Below are positions 28,082-38,050 of a DNA stretch of 64,000 nt, in pieces. Numbering within the stretch: the stretch's first letter is position 1; every line of letters begins with the position of its first letter. The notes below the pieces were generated by a model, which saw nothing but the letters and a program-made list of their open reading frames with translations, ran no database searches and had not been told where the DNA came from. The position numbers and the translations under genes were made by a program. Source of the stretch: Nitrospira sp. (lineage in GTDB: Bacteria; Nitrospirota; Nitrospiria; Nitrospirales; Nitrospiraceae). The stretch lies in contig JADJXO010000001.1 of assembly GCA_016715825.1 (NCBI GenBank), positions 929,001-993,000 on the forward strand. Direction: 5' to 3'.

Positions 28082-29758
28082 ATGCCCGGTCACAATGGTC
28101 ACCTACGTTCAGGCGCAGCGACCCACCATCTCATCCATGCCAAAGTCTCGCTCTTGCTGCTCGGCTTTGACCCGTTTCCGCCGCAGGCGGGGCAGTCAGC
28201 CGTCGATAAGCTCGACGCTGCGACCGCGAAAGCTCTCGGCGCGTTCCAAGCACAGCGTGGACTGCCGGTCACGCGCATCCTGGACGACGCCACCGCCGCC
28301 AATCTCGACGCTGCGGTCGAAGAGGCCAACGCGAATGCCGCGTATGGATTCGTCTCGACACCTGGTGGCGCACCAGCCACCGGTGTGCTGGTCGAACTCT
28401 TCGACTGGGACCTGCGCCGTCCGACGCTGCTCGGCAAAGCCGAGACCCGGGCCGATGGGTTCTACCTGGTTCGGTACACCGACCAGCAGGTCACTGCCGG
28501 TGAGATCGCTTCGGCGGACCTGTATCTGCGCGCCGCCTTCAACGACGAGAACGACCGGCCCGTCGTCACCGAGTCCGCCAAGCACTTCAACGCCGGACGC
28601 ATCCACCGCATCGACCTGACGCTGCCGCACGCGGTGCCCGCAAAGGAGTCGGAGGTCGAGCGCTACATCGCCACGCTGTTGCCGTTGCTCGACCACGCCG
28701 CGATCGGCCTAGCCGAGCTGACCGACGACGAGGTGCCCGACGTCGCCGCCGAGACGGGCATCGCCACCGAGCATGTCGCCTTCCTGCGCCGCGCAACTGT
28801 GCTGGGCAAAGAGCACAATCTGGCGCCCGAAGTATTCTACGGCCTCTTCCGCCAAGGCCTGCCGACCAACCTGCCGCGCCTGCTGGCTGAGAAACCCACA
28901 CGTTGGCGTGAAGCGTTGAAGGCATCGCTGGCTGGGCGAATCATTTCGTCAAACCAAGAGGCGACCCTCGACTCCGTGATCGAGCGGTTGTCTGAGCTCG
29001 CCATCGAGCAGTCGTTCAAAGTGCCCGATGATGCCAACTCATCGGTACCCGTCGGCGCCGTTCTCGCCACATCCACACTCACGCCCGCGGCGCAGCGGAA
29101 GATTGCGCGGTTCGTGCTGCTGCACGAAGGGGACAGCGACCCGTGGCAAGCGCTGGCCGAGTCCGGCGATGTCGACGCGCCCACGCTGGCAGCGGCGCGC
29201 TTCGCGGTGGACACCGATGTCGTGCTCGGCGGGCACTTGGGCACGCTGAAGGCGCTGCAAGCCAATGCCAATCGGCTGAGCCTGAACACCGCGCGTGACC
29301 TGGCCCGGCTCACGCCGGCGGATTGGAAGAACGTGGCCTCTCGCGCCGGTTCCCTTCCGGGTGGCGAGAACAGCGTCGATACCTACGCTGCGGCACTGGC
29401 GGACAGGGTGGAACGCGCGTTTCCGACGGCCGTGATCGCACAGCGGATCGGGAGCGACCGTGTGCTCGGACATCCGGAAGCAGTAAAGTTCCTCGAAGCG
29501 CACCCGGACTTCGATTTACTCTCGACGATAGTCGACGACTATCTGGACGGCGGCCAGGCACTTGCCGAGGTAGCCGACAAGGATGGTTTGCGCGTGCGTC
29601 TGAAGACCTGGCAACGCACGGCGCTGATCGCGCCGGACGCGCAACGCGCGAAGCACACGGAAGCGCTGATGCGCCACGGCTTCACCTCGGCCTACGCCGT
29701 GCAACGCGCCGGTATCGATCATTCAGCCGCGCCGTCCGCGACCGCCGGGTCTGCGTAA
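28082..29758 (+). CDS. TcA N-terminal fragment (558 aa), longest intact piece of the broken tcA
   Basis: ATG 28082 follows an AAGGAGG site. Residues about 15-80 resemble a peptidoglycan-binding-like helical domain (LDAATAKALGAFQAQRGLPV), followed by a beta-rich module (PATGVLVELFDWDLRRPTLL, TRADGFYLVRYT) like a carboxypeptidase-regulatory fold, then long amphipathic helices with EVFYGLFRQGLPTNL and FVLLHEGDSD. This layout occurs at the start of some TcA proteins. The ORF stops at 29758 although the family sequence continues downstream in the same and other frames. If translated it would be a truncated, probably non-functional protein. Confidence 0.65.
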   Translation: MPGHNGHLRSGAATHHLIHAKVSLLLLGFDPFPPQAGQSAVDKLDAATAKALGAFQAQRGLPVTRILDDATAANLDAAVEEANANAAYGFVSTPGGAPATGVLVELFDWDLRRPTLLGKAETRADGFYLVRYTDQQVTAGEIASADLYLRAAFNDENDRPVVTESAKHFNAGRIHRIDLTLPHAVPAKESEVERYIATLLPLLDHAAIGLAELTDDEVPDVAAETGIATEHVAFLRRATVLGKEHNLAPEVFYGLFRQGLPTNLPRLLAEKPTRWREALKASLAGRIISSNQEATLDSVIERLSELAIEQSFKVPDDANSSVPVGAVLATSTLTPAAQRKIARFVLLHEGDSDPWQALAESGDVDAPTLAAARFAVDTDVVLGGHLGTLKALQANANRLSLNTARDLARLTPADWKNVASRAGSLPGGENSVDTYAAALADRVERAFPTAVIAQRIGSDRVLGHPEAVKFLEAHPDFDLLSTIVDDYLDGGQALAEVADKDGLRVRLKTWQRTALIAPDAQRAKHTEALMRHGFTSAYAVQRAGIDHSAAPSATAGSA

Positions 29759-29791
29759 TGCCGAGTTCGGCGCCGTGGGCGACCGGCTTCG

Positions 29792-30080
29792 TTGCGCGAC
29801 TGGATCGCCGATCGCGTGGCTGCCCTCCCAGGGTGGACCGGCGACACGCATGATCTGCCAGACTGGGCGCGCTTGTTCGGCTCGCTGAACGTGCCGCTGC
29901 GAACAATGCAGTTCTATGTATGGCCCGGCCGCCTACCTGGTGGATCTCCTGGAGTTTTTAAAGGACACACCCAGGGAAACGATTCGTGCGATCAGTGCGC
30001 TCGATGTGCTGTTTGCCCGCCGGCCCGACATTCAGCACCTCAAGCTGAACTGCGCCAACGCCAATGTCGCACTGCCCTGA
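29792..30080 (+). pseudogene. TcA fragment: VRP1-type motif
   Basis: The same frame as the N-terminal ORF resumes after its stop (DWARLFGSLNV), then the family sequence switches to frame 3 at about 29919 (YGPAAYLVDLLEFL, then DVLFARRPDIQHLKLNCANAN), ending at TGA 30078-30080. This block is the most conserved part of TcA N-terminal halves. Confidence 0.65.
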
Positions 30081-30134
30081 TCTGGTCACGTCCGGGGCGG
30101 CCGTGGCCGGCGCGCGTGGGCGAGGCCTGACTCG

Positions 30135-30983
30135 GTGACGGGGGCAAGTCCGACAACAACTGGCCGCAGAGTTGCGCGCATTGCGTCACGGTTGCGTCTG
30201 CCTATGTGGCCCTGGCCCGTCGCATGGCCTTGGATCTTGTTCACGAGAACGGGTGCGCGGACTCGCGAGCACCTGCGCTTTGAGTTGTCGCCTGTACGTC
30301 TGTTCGGCAGACGTCCGACATCGACGTGCGACTGGGCCCCGGTCGTGGGACTGGGCCCGCGCGCACCGGCTGCGGCATTCGTGCGCGCCCGCGTGTGGGG
30401 CACCGTTGCCGATCTGCGTGTGACGACGACGTTCATGCGTCAGGCCGATGTGAACGCCGATGAACTGCAGACGCTTGTGCGAACTTGGTTCCTCTCCGCC
30501 GATGGCGTGGGCCATGTCGAACTGACCATTCCCGCCGGCGCTGATCCTTGCGACTTCGACCAGTGGCGGCTGAGCGAACTCACCGACCAGGTGCTCGACC
30601 AGATCCATCGCTTTCTGCGCTTGCAGCGGCGCCTGGGTTGGACCCTCAATGTGCTCGACGGCCTGCTCCGCGCGTTGGGGCGCAACACAATCGAATTCGA
30701 AACGTTGACCCTGCTGGCGCGCGCGCATCACGTCGCTCGGGAATTCGGCCGACCGATCGCCGAGCTTACGAATGCGCGGCGGTACACCCCTGCATCGCTG
30801 GATCGGGCATACCGAGCGGAAGCGGCCTCTTTGTGCGCTTCCACGGCCATACCATGTGGGTTGTCGCGTCAGCAGATCCTTCTGGAACGTTGGCTCGGTT
30901 CCGTGCCGGCCGCGCGAACTCGCCTTCGTACGCTGGGTCGGACCAGATCCCTACGGTGTTCGCCCGACCCTGAAAAGAACTAA
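30135..30983 (+). pseudogene. TcA fragment: central helical region
   Basis: The useful part (about 30440-30790) reads ADVNADELQTLVRTWFL, then LDQIHRFLRLQRRLGWTL and LDGLLRALGRNTIEFETL, matching the TcA segment after the VRP1 motif. The beginning and end of this open frame look out of register with the family. Confidence 0.6.
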
Positions 30984-31238
30984 ACGCCTTCCTCGACGGG
31001 CTGTTTGCGCTGGTGCAGGCGGAGCGTGCCGCCGGCAACTTGTTGCGGCGCGTCGCCCATGGCGGCGGTCGCCGACGCTCGCGCTTCCGAGGGGGCTCGG
31101 GCTGGACGTTGTCGCGGTTGGCGCATCGACGGCCCGCGACTGGCGGGGATGCGGGTGCCGTGATGCGGCGGCCCTGCCGGTCCGGGCCGGGCGGGGCTTC
31201 TGCTGCGTCACCTGAACCTGCCGGCCAACGCCTACTCC

Positions 31239-32131
31239 GTGGCTGCAGCCGTTCGAGCAGACAACGGGTTCATCGACCCGGTGTTGTCCCGGAACCATGG
31301 CGAGGCGCTTGCGGCGCGGTTCAGCGCCTGGTTGCTGTTCGCTCGCGCGGCCGTCGCCTTCCGGCAGCTTCCCCAGGCTGACTCCCATCTCTTCGACTGG
31401 CTGGCCGCTGCGGGCCGAGAACGACTGCGCGACGAAGAGTTCTTTACGGACCTCGACGCCGCGACGGGCTGGAGTCTCGACCCCACCACCGGTGCGCGCT
31501 ATGAAGGGCTGGAACGCACGGTCGCCGCACGGTTTACCGAGTCGATCAGCGGCAGCACGACCGCTGCCGATACGCGGCGCTCGTTTCGCGTGGCCGCTCT
31601 GTACCCACGCATCTCGACAGCGGTCGGTTGGATGCAGCGATGGCGGCCACACCCGTGCAATGATCGTGGTCGGCCGGCGACAGCGGATCTTTCGGGTCTT
31701 CAGGCCGGCGCGTACCAGGCAATCCGCGACGCGGCTTGGTGTGCTCCTGTGCGGGAACGCAGCGGAGCGTGCTGTTGTGCGCCTTGCTGGCTGGAGGCGC
31801 GACCGTCAGGTGGCGCGCACCTCGGACTGCGCCGCGGTATGCGCATCTCATCGATCCTAAATGCGGTTGCTGCCGCGGCTCGGGCCCGGCGGCGGTTCAG
31901 CTGTTTGCGCAGCGCATCCTACAAAACCTGGAAGTCGATGACGTGCCCGTCCCCCACCAGCTGGTTGGCGCCACTGGTCCGGCCGGTGAGGAGGTTATCC
32001 TCGGGAGCGGCTACCGCAAGGTGTTCTTCTTCCGGAGACTGGCTTGTTGCGGGCGCAAAGGGGGTCCGTTGTTCGTGGCGTTCGAGACGCTGTTGCAGGA
32101 CGAACTAACCGCGCGGTGGAGCGCGCCTTGA
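31239..32131 (+). pseudogene. TcA fragment: ABC-toxin N-terminal region
   Basis: One frame gives RADNGFIDPVLSRNHGEAL and a helical stretch to about 31550. A second frame gives AVQLFAQRILQNLEVDD at about 31890-31945 and FVAFETLLQDELTAR near 32100, echoing the 'SSVQLFVQR' and 'ELLQND' positions of TcA. Several frame changes lie between. Confidence 0.5.
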
Positions 32132-32152
32132 CAATTTTCGCGGCTTGCTCAG

Positions 32153-33119
32153 GTGGCGCGGCCGATCTGCGCGCCTTCTCTTGGGAAGATGCCTGCGCAG
32201 GGCGACCTGCGCAAGCGTGTGCCTGTTGGCGCAGCTTCGGCGAGCCGCATCGTACTTTGGCGGCGCAACGCGGCTCTGGACGGGTGGGAAGGCGAGCTGA
32301 ATATTGAGGCCTCTTGTGGGTGGTACCGGCGGGTTGTATTGTTCTGGGCGTTGTTGCGCGAGAGCGAGCGGGGGCGAGTTCTTCGGGGCGGATGGCGATC
32401 AGTCGGTATCGAGATGGAGGGTGGACTTCGCCGCAGAGCAGCACGGCCCGACAGTTGTTCTCGTCGGAAGACCGTGAGCGCCTGACCTTTCGAGTCGAGA
32501 GCACCGACAGCGGACTCCGAGTCGTTGTCCTCTTGAGCCATTACCTGGTGTGTCTGGCGACTACGTTGCATCCGTCGTAGCATTTCACATCGACCTCTGC
32601 AACGACCGGATTCAGTTAGAGGCCCCGATTCCTGTTCGTTTGCTACCCTTCCCAAGGAATACCGGTACATATGAGATGGGATTTCGTGAAGCGATCGGGT
32701 CTGAGGATGGGTTTTATCTTCTTTCACCGGCGACTGGCGGCGACTTAATCAGGATCGATCCCGCGGCCGAAACAACTCTTCAAAGGCTTATGCACGAAGG
32801 AGGTTTGGGCGGCGCGTTAGTGGGAAGTCTAATTCTTGGCACAATCGGAATTGCTGAGGCGAGACGGGTACTGGAAGACGCATCCTCTCAGCTGCTATTG
32901 CGCCGGACGCCCGGACGATTTCGTGCTCTCCCTTCCTCGATGTTTGGTCGACTCGATGGACAGACGCCGTTCGTCTTCCAGGACGCCGATCGCAGCCTGT
33001 TAGTCAGTCCGCAAGTCCAAATCTATTACTCCATTTTCACTTGTTCGTGCGTCAGATTCGAACGATCTTATCTGTTGGTTCTCGGCGGTTTCCGGAGGTT
33101 GGTGGTTTGCTTCGTGTGA
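32153..33119 (+). pseudogene. TcA fragment: middle region before the C-terminal channel part
   Basis: Family-like patches in at least three frames: GWEGELNIEASCGWYRRVVLFW (near 32280-32345), YRDGGWTSPQS (near 32410), and a longer open stretch 32550-33010 with TPGRFRALPSSMFG and PFVFQDADRSLLVSPQ. The last matches the 'TPG-FRL ... YQD-RRT-FV' positions of TcA. Confidence 0.5.
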
Positions 33120-33252
33120 TGGTGTCAGCCGCGCTGGGGCGGTTCGCCATGCTGGCCGCCAGCACAGGGGAGGACCTGCGGCCCCCTCACCGATATTCGA
33201 CTATGATCAGTTCGAGGTTTACTGGAACGCAGGTCGAAGACATCGACTTTGC

Positions 33253-33822
33253 TTGCGGTGGCCCTACGGTCTGGAAAACTTTGGCCCTTCTTCCCACCTT
33301 CTACTCGTCGCCATACGATTTTTCACGGCCAGAAGTTTGCTGAGAGCGCACCGCTGGTTTCACTACATCTTCGATCCGACCGACACATCCAGTCACCCCA
33401 GCCCGCAGCGCCATTGGCGCGTCAAGCCGTTCTTCGAGCTGGCACGGCAACGCCCCGAAACCCTCGGGCAACTGCTCGAGCGCGTGGCCTCGCGCGACAC
33501 CAACGCGTTGCAGCAGGTGGAGACCTGGCGCAGCGATCCGTTTAACCCGCATGCCATCGCGCGTTTGCGACCCGTCGCCTACATGAAGGCAACGGTCATG
33601 GCGTATCTCGACAACCTGATCGCTTGGGCCGACGAACTGTTTCGCGAGGATCGGCGCGAGTCCATCAATGAAGCCGTTCAGCTGTATCTGCTGGCGTCCG
33701 AACTCCTGGGCCCACGCCCAGTCATGGCGCCGTCGGTCGAGCGACCGGACTATAGCTATGCCGACTTCGGGTTGCGGACGGTTCGGCGACATCTGGCTGG
33801 AACCGAATCGCGCCTGCCGTAA
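33253..33822 (+). pseudogene. TcA fragment: C-terminal conserved block 1
   Basis: From about 33337 the frame reads HRWFHYIFDPTD, VETWRSDPFNPHAIARLRP, AYMKATVMAYLDNLIAWADELF, and INEAVQLYLLASELLGPRP. These are hallmark TcA C-terminal motifs and the strongest evidence for the family. Confidence 0.7.
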
Positions 33823-34513
33823 GCGGCACCTCGCGGCGAGCGAGAGGCAAGCCGGTACGTCTGTCGTGTCCTGCCCCACCGACTTGGGCTGGGACACGTT
33901 GGCCGACCGGCTGTTCAAGATCCGTCATTGTCAGGACATCGAAGGGCGGCTGCGGCAATTGCCGTTGTTCGACCCGCCGATTGACCCGGGCTTGCTGGTT
34001 CGCGCGCGCGCAGCGGGTATCGACTTGCGATCAGCACTGCGCACGACGTCAGAACGTCCGCACTACCGCTATGTGGTCATGCAGCAGAAAGCGTTGGAAT
34101 TCTGCGGCGAAGTACGCGCACTGGGGGCGGCTCTGCTGGCTGCTTTCGAGAAGCGCGACGCTGCGGGCGTGGACGCTGCGCCCCCCCGAGCAAGCGGTCG
34201 TGCGCGACATGAGGCTTATCGTCAGGTCGAGGAGGCGAACGAGAGTCTGGAAGCGTTGCGCAAGTCTCGTCAAACGGTCGAGAAGCGGCTCGAGTTCTAC
34301 GCGAGCAGGGAGTTCATGAATGCCGGCGAGGTCACGACGATTGCCCATCAGAAGACAGCTCACGACTATGAATTCGCCTCACAAACACTTGCGTTGTACG
34401 CGAGCATTCTTCACCTGATTCTCAGCCATGCCGACCCAGGGGCGTCGGGTTTGGCGGAAACAACTCGAGATGCGTGCGGCTGCTGGATCAGTCCTGCGGT
34501 TGATCGGCGGTGA
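33668..34513 (+). pseudogene. TcA fragment: C-terminal conserved block 2
   Basis: The frame shifts from block 1. From about 33910 it reads IRHCQDIEGRLRQLPLFDPPIDP, HYRYVVMQQKALEFCGEVRALG and LLAAFEKRD, directly continuing the TcA C-terminal sequence, then a long helical HEAYRQVEEANESLEAL segment. Confidence 0.7.
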
Positions 34514-35328
34514 GTACAGCTACAAGGCGAGCCTGGCCTCGACCATGAGCAGCTATGAACGGCGCCAGGAGGACTGGACCCTTCAGGCGCTCGCGAACGG
34601 GAGCTGGCCAGATCGCCAGATCGTGCTGCCGGATTCGTGCTGGCTCGTCGGGGCGGGCGCGAGCCACCGCAAGCGATCGATCGCGCCGCCGGGCCAGACC
34701 GGTATCTGCGCGGCAAATTCACGAACCAGCAGCTGTATGTCTGGATGTCTGGCCAGCTTTCTGCACTGCACTACCAGGCCTACCAGTTGGCGCTGGATAT
34801 GGCTCGCAAGGCGGGCGGCGCGGTACGAACTCGGCACGGCCGACGCACCGCCGATCGTGAACCTGAGGCATTCAGACGGCACCTATCGATGTCGGCGCCG
34901 GCGAAGCTGCCTGCGTCGGCTCGCGCACTCCTGGGCGCACACGCGCGGCTGGGAGTCCAGTCATTTCTCGCTGCGTATGACGGTCTGGCTGTGGGACTTG
35001 CGGGCAACGGCATGCCGTCGCTGCCGCGTGGGTGCTTGCTGATTCGCCTTCGAGCGGCGTCAGTCGGTGGCGTGTCGTCAGCGTCGTCGGGCCTTTGTCG
35101 GCGTGCCGGCCTGCTGGACTCCGCGCGCGCTGCGGGGAGGACGCCGATCATCGCCAGCCGTACTTCGCTCGTAATCGTACACCGCACTCCATCAGTCGCG
35201 TGCGAGCGCGCGAGGATGGATCTGCCGTTTTGGACAGCATGCCGACGTCTGGTGAACCACCGAACGTCACGCTTAGAGTGGAAGACACAAACGGGTTCCT
35301 GATTGCCGAGTACGAGCTTGCCGAATGA
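34428..35328 (+). pseudogene. TcA fragment: TcB-binding end
   Basis: Pieces in at least three frames: STMSSYERRQEDWTLQAL (34540-34600), FTNQQLYVWMSGQLSALHYQ and YQLALDMARKAGGA (34710-34830), SSGVSRWRVVS (near 35050) and a last frame ending IAEYELAE at TGA 35326-35328. The order matches the TcB-binding C-terminus of TcA. Confidence 0.6.
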
Positions 35329-35527
35329 GGAAGCTGACCGAATAGGCATGCTGGGCATCCTCCACTAGGATTCCGATGATCGCGAGCACCCATGGCGTTT
35401 CGTAATGGCAGCAATCAAATCGTCCTTTCCCCCGTCGGCCAGCCTATGCGCGGCAATGCTGTAAGCGATCGGATGACCAGGACGAACCGCTGTGCTAGCC
35501 AGGCCGCATAAAATTGCCTCTGATGCA

Positions 35528-35950
35528 TCACCGCTTCCTGCACGCCGCCTCCCATAAGCCTTGATTGAGCGTTCCCGGCTCACATGCCACCCAATGGCCT
35601 TCACTGGCCGGAACGCCGCCGCCGATGACCTCACCAGTCCCCATATGATGGTCGTAGTCCGTAGCTGCTAGGGTTCGAACTTTCTTTTCCGCGCAATCAA
35701 ACTGTTTGGTCATTTTGGTGGAGTAAAAGCGAGTAGGAGTTCGTCCGCCCTGCATGGCTTTCCAGTCGATCACAGCTGAGAGCACGACCAGATTGCCTTC
35801 TCTACGGATAGTACTAGGATCGATGTGTGCGGTTTGTAACGGGTGCGACTGAAATCGAGCGTCAATGGCCACCCATTCAGCCCATGCGACCCCATACAAC
35901 ATGCCCAGCGATGCCACCAATAGGCACAGACCTGTCTTGTTTCCTGGCAT
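35528..35950 (-). CDS. Secreted protein, surface-adhesin E-like
   Basis: 140 aa with a signal peptide (LCLLVASLGMLYGVAWA, cleavage near residue 25). The mature part begins EWVAIDARFQ and has HIDPSTIRREGNLVVLSAVIDW and KQFDCAEKKVRTLAATDY, the alternating pattern of small 'surface-adhesin protein E' domains. A Cys pair in the C-terminal third may form a disulfide. It borders the toxin island and is transcribed toward it. Function unknown; periplasmic or surface location is predicted. Confidence 0.65.
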   Translation of the reverse strand: MPGNKTGLCLLVASLGMLYGVAWAEWVAIDARFQSHPLQTAHIDPSTIRREGNLVVLSAVIDWKAMQGGRTPTRFYSTKMTKQFDCAEKKVRTLAATDYDHHMGTGEVIGGGVPASEGHWVACEPGTLNQGLWEAACRKR

Positions 35951-36057
35951 GGTGAGACCTCCTTGTAGAGATCATCTTATCAACCGTCTTTGAATTTAGG
36001 AACGGGTCCTCCTTGATGACTCCGGAGGACCCAAGAAGTACACGGTATTGGGGCGAG

Positions 36058-37533
36058 TCAGCACTTATTGATTCGTGGTCTCGGCTGCACTTTGGCGCGG
36101 AGTTGGTCGAGTCGGTCCGTGACGAAGCTGAATCGTGTCTTCGGCGGATAGGGGAACCGATAGGCGATCGGTTCCTCTTGCGGCGGTAAATGATGCATAT
36201 CGCGGTAGACATTGACCGGCGCGGAATCCGCCGCCAAGTGGAACATGGAGCGATACCCCAGGCCACAGCCGGTGATATTGAGCAGTTCGCCGAATCCATT
36301 CTGTGAGGCCCGTTGGATCGCCCGTTGGCCAATGGACTTGAACGAGTAAAATTGCCCCTTGGCCCACTTGTGCCCCCAATACAATTGCTCCACCGTCATC
36401 TTGGCCGGCTTGTACACCACATGTTCGCCGGTATAGGCGGTCCAGTTCTCGGTCAGAATCCGTCCCGCTGCTTTCAGTTCCGCGAACTGTTTGGTCCCCG
36501 GATACGGTGTCATAATCCGCCAGAGCGCCCCAGCCAAGCCCATCTTCGTGGCCCACTCCGCGGTCCGCTCGAAATCATACACATCTTCATGGTCCAGGCC
36601 GCAGATAAAGCCCGCATGGATATCAATCCCCTGGTCATGGATACGGGTGATCATCTCTTCATAGAGTTTCGCCTGATTCTGTTTCTCGACGGACTTGAGC
36701 GACTCTTGATTGATCGATTCGATGCCCATAAACATGGCCGAGCAGCCCGCTTCTCTCAGCGTCGTGAGCAATTCGGGATGATGGGCCACATACGTCGCAC
36801 TCATCTGGCTCATCCACTTCTTCCCAAGCGGCTTTAGGGCGTGGCACAGATCCCGGGTATAAGCCGGGTCGGAGAGCAAATCGTCGTCCCAGAACATCAC
36901 CATCGGCCCGTTCATTTTTTCGACAAGTTTGACCACCTCGGCCGGGGGTTTTTTGCGGAATCCGTATTGCCCGCCTCCTAAGGCCAGATGGATCGAACAA
37001 AACGTACAGCGGTAATTACACCCTCGGGTCGCGGTAAGGGCGTCGCGGAACATGTAGCCTTGCGGTAACAGGTCCCACCGCGGGGGCTTCTCATCCCACT
37101 GCGGTACCATGTAGGGCATGCGGTACTGGGGCTGCATCTGGCCCTTTTTGAAGTCTTCAATCAGCCGCGGGACGGTCAGCTCCCCTTCACCGATGACGAT
37201 GGCATCAGCATGGTGGATGGCTTCGTCCGGAAGGGTGGAGGGATGGATCCCACCGAGGACCACTTTGGCTCCTCGCTCGCGGAAGCGCCGCGCCACCTCA
37301 TAGGCGCGCATGGCCACGACGGTGGTGACGGTGATGAAAACCAGATCGTAGTCCCGTTCGAAGTTCAGCGGACCGACTATTTCGTCTTGGATCTCGATAT
37401 CCCACTCGTCCTCAGGAATGAGGGCGGCCAGGGTCGGCAGATTCAGGTTCGGCGTCCGGAACAGCTTCCACACCGAGTCCCATTTCTGATCTTCGGGATG
37501 GGGAATGATGAGCCCGAGCTTGTAGTGTCCCAT
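36058..37533 (-). CDS. B12-binding-domain radical SAM protein
   Basis: 491 aa. The N-terminal part has a cobalamin-binding Rossmann fold (FRERGAKVVLGGIHPSTLPDEA, IVIGEGELTVPRL). The radical SAM core follows with ATRGCNYRCTFCSIH (CxxxCxxC for the 4Fe-4S cluster) near residue 193, then MVMFWDDDLLSDP and FMGIESINQESL. An AGAGGA site precedes the ATG. Members do methylations, rearrangements or hopanoid/tetrapyrrole chemistry; the substrate cannot be assigned here. It is a monocistronic-looking gene in a divergent-free region. Confidence 0.85.
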   Translation of the reverse strand: MGHYKLGLIIPHPEDQKWDSVWKLFRTPNLNLPTLAALIPEDEWDIEIQDEIVGPLNFERDYDLVFITVTTVVAMRAYEVARRFRERGAKVVLGGIHPSTLPDEAIHHADAIVIGEGELTVPRLIEDFKKGQMQPQYRMPYMVPQWDEKPPRWDLLPQGYMFRDALTATRGCNYRCTFCSIHLALGGGQYGFRKKPPAEVVKLVEKMNGPMVMFWDDDLLSDPAYTRDLCHALKPLGKKWMSQMSATYVAHHPELLTTLREAGCSAMFMGIESINQESLKSVEKQNQAKLYEEMITRIHDQGIDIHAGFICGLDHEDVYDFERTAEWATKMGLAGALWRIMTPYPGTKQFAELKAAGRILTENWTAYTGEHVVYKPAKMTVEQLYWGHKWAKGQFYSFKSIGQRAIQRASQNGFGELLNITGCGLGYRSMFHLAADSAPVNVYRDMHHLPPQEEPIAYRFPYPPKTRFSFVTDRLDQLRAKVQPRPRINKC

Positions 37534-37574
37534 GGCGGATCCTCTTGAATGTCTGTAGGTAGATACCTCTCTTT

Positions 37575-37889
37575 CTAAAAAGGTTTATCGACGTCGAGAC
37601 CAATGCCGTGAGAAAACGACAGTGGGATGTAGAGGACAATGCCCTCTCGCCCCTGGACAAAGAGGTACGGTCCAATAAACGGTTCAAAGTTCGTCGGAGA
37701 GGCAGGACTGTACGGATTGTCTGAAAACCACACTTCACCTTCAAGACTGGGTGGGGCGACAGGAGATTCCGCGATGGAACAATCGGTTGCCGGAGCTGAA
37801 TCGGGTTCGACAATGTGTGGGCAGTCGGATGACGCGGCGTGTGTGGTGAATGGAAGAAGCCCGAGGATGCCGGCGAGGAAAAATCTCAT
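37575..37889 (-). CDS. Small secreted hypothetical protein
   Basis: 104 aa. A clear signal peptide (FFLAGILGLLPFTTHAA, cleavage near residue 19) precedes a Pro/Ser-rich segment with two Cys, then EVWFSDNPYSPASPTNFEPF and a beta-like YLFVQGREGIVLYIPL. I recognise no family. Same strand as the radical SAM gene, 41 nt upstream of it. Confidence 0.6.
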   Translation of the reverse strand: MRFFLAGILGLLPFTTHAASSDCPHIVEPDSAPATDCSIAESPVAPPSLEGEVWFSDNPYSPASPTNFEPFIGPYLFVQGREGIVLYIPLSFSHGIGLDVDKPF

Positions 37890-38050
37890 CGTGCACCATC
37901 TATGCGCCGAAGAAGACTAGCCCGTTCGCGAGAAGAGATCAAGAGTCTTGAAAACGACGAGGGGAAGGAGGTTGGCTTGCCGGACACTTCGCTTCAGCTG
38001 CGAATGGGATGAGTGCGGTAGATGAGACTGGCAATTTGAACGATGCGCGT

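Larger units (their letters stand above)
28082..35328 (+). pseudogene. TcA (Tc/ABC toxin A component), full-length but shattered by frameshifts
   Basis: A 7.2-kb stretch, about the size of a complete tcA, in which TcA-type segments appear in native order but in changing frames. N-terminal ORF to 29758; YGPAAYLVDLLEFL and DVLFARRPDIQHLKLNC (VRP1-type motif) at about 29919-30050 in frame 3; DQIHRFLRLQRRLGWTL at about 30600; AVQLFAQRILQNLE (ABC-toxin N region) at about 31890; TPGRFRALP at about 32910; RWFHYIFDPTD and AYMKATVMAYLDNLIAWADE at about 33340-33630; RLRQLPLFDPPIDPGLL at about 33940; FTNQQLYVWMSGQLSALHYQ at about 34720; a terminal frame to TGA 35328. Flanking genes show no frameshifts. 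The TcA pore/translocon subunit cannot be made intact. Confidence 0.75.

Noticed and set aside
28082..35328. The region as several independent small genes
   Set aside because: The open frames overlap arbitrarily, and recognisable TcA motifs run in one order across frame changes, which fits one broken gene better.
35365..35634. 89-aa ORF on the minus strand
   Set aside because: Overlaps the adhesin-like gene, has no ribosome site, and its sequence is unlike any domain I know.
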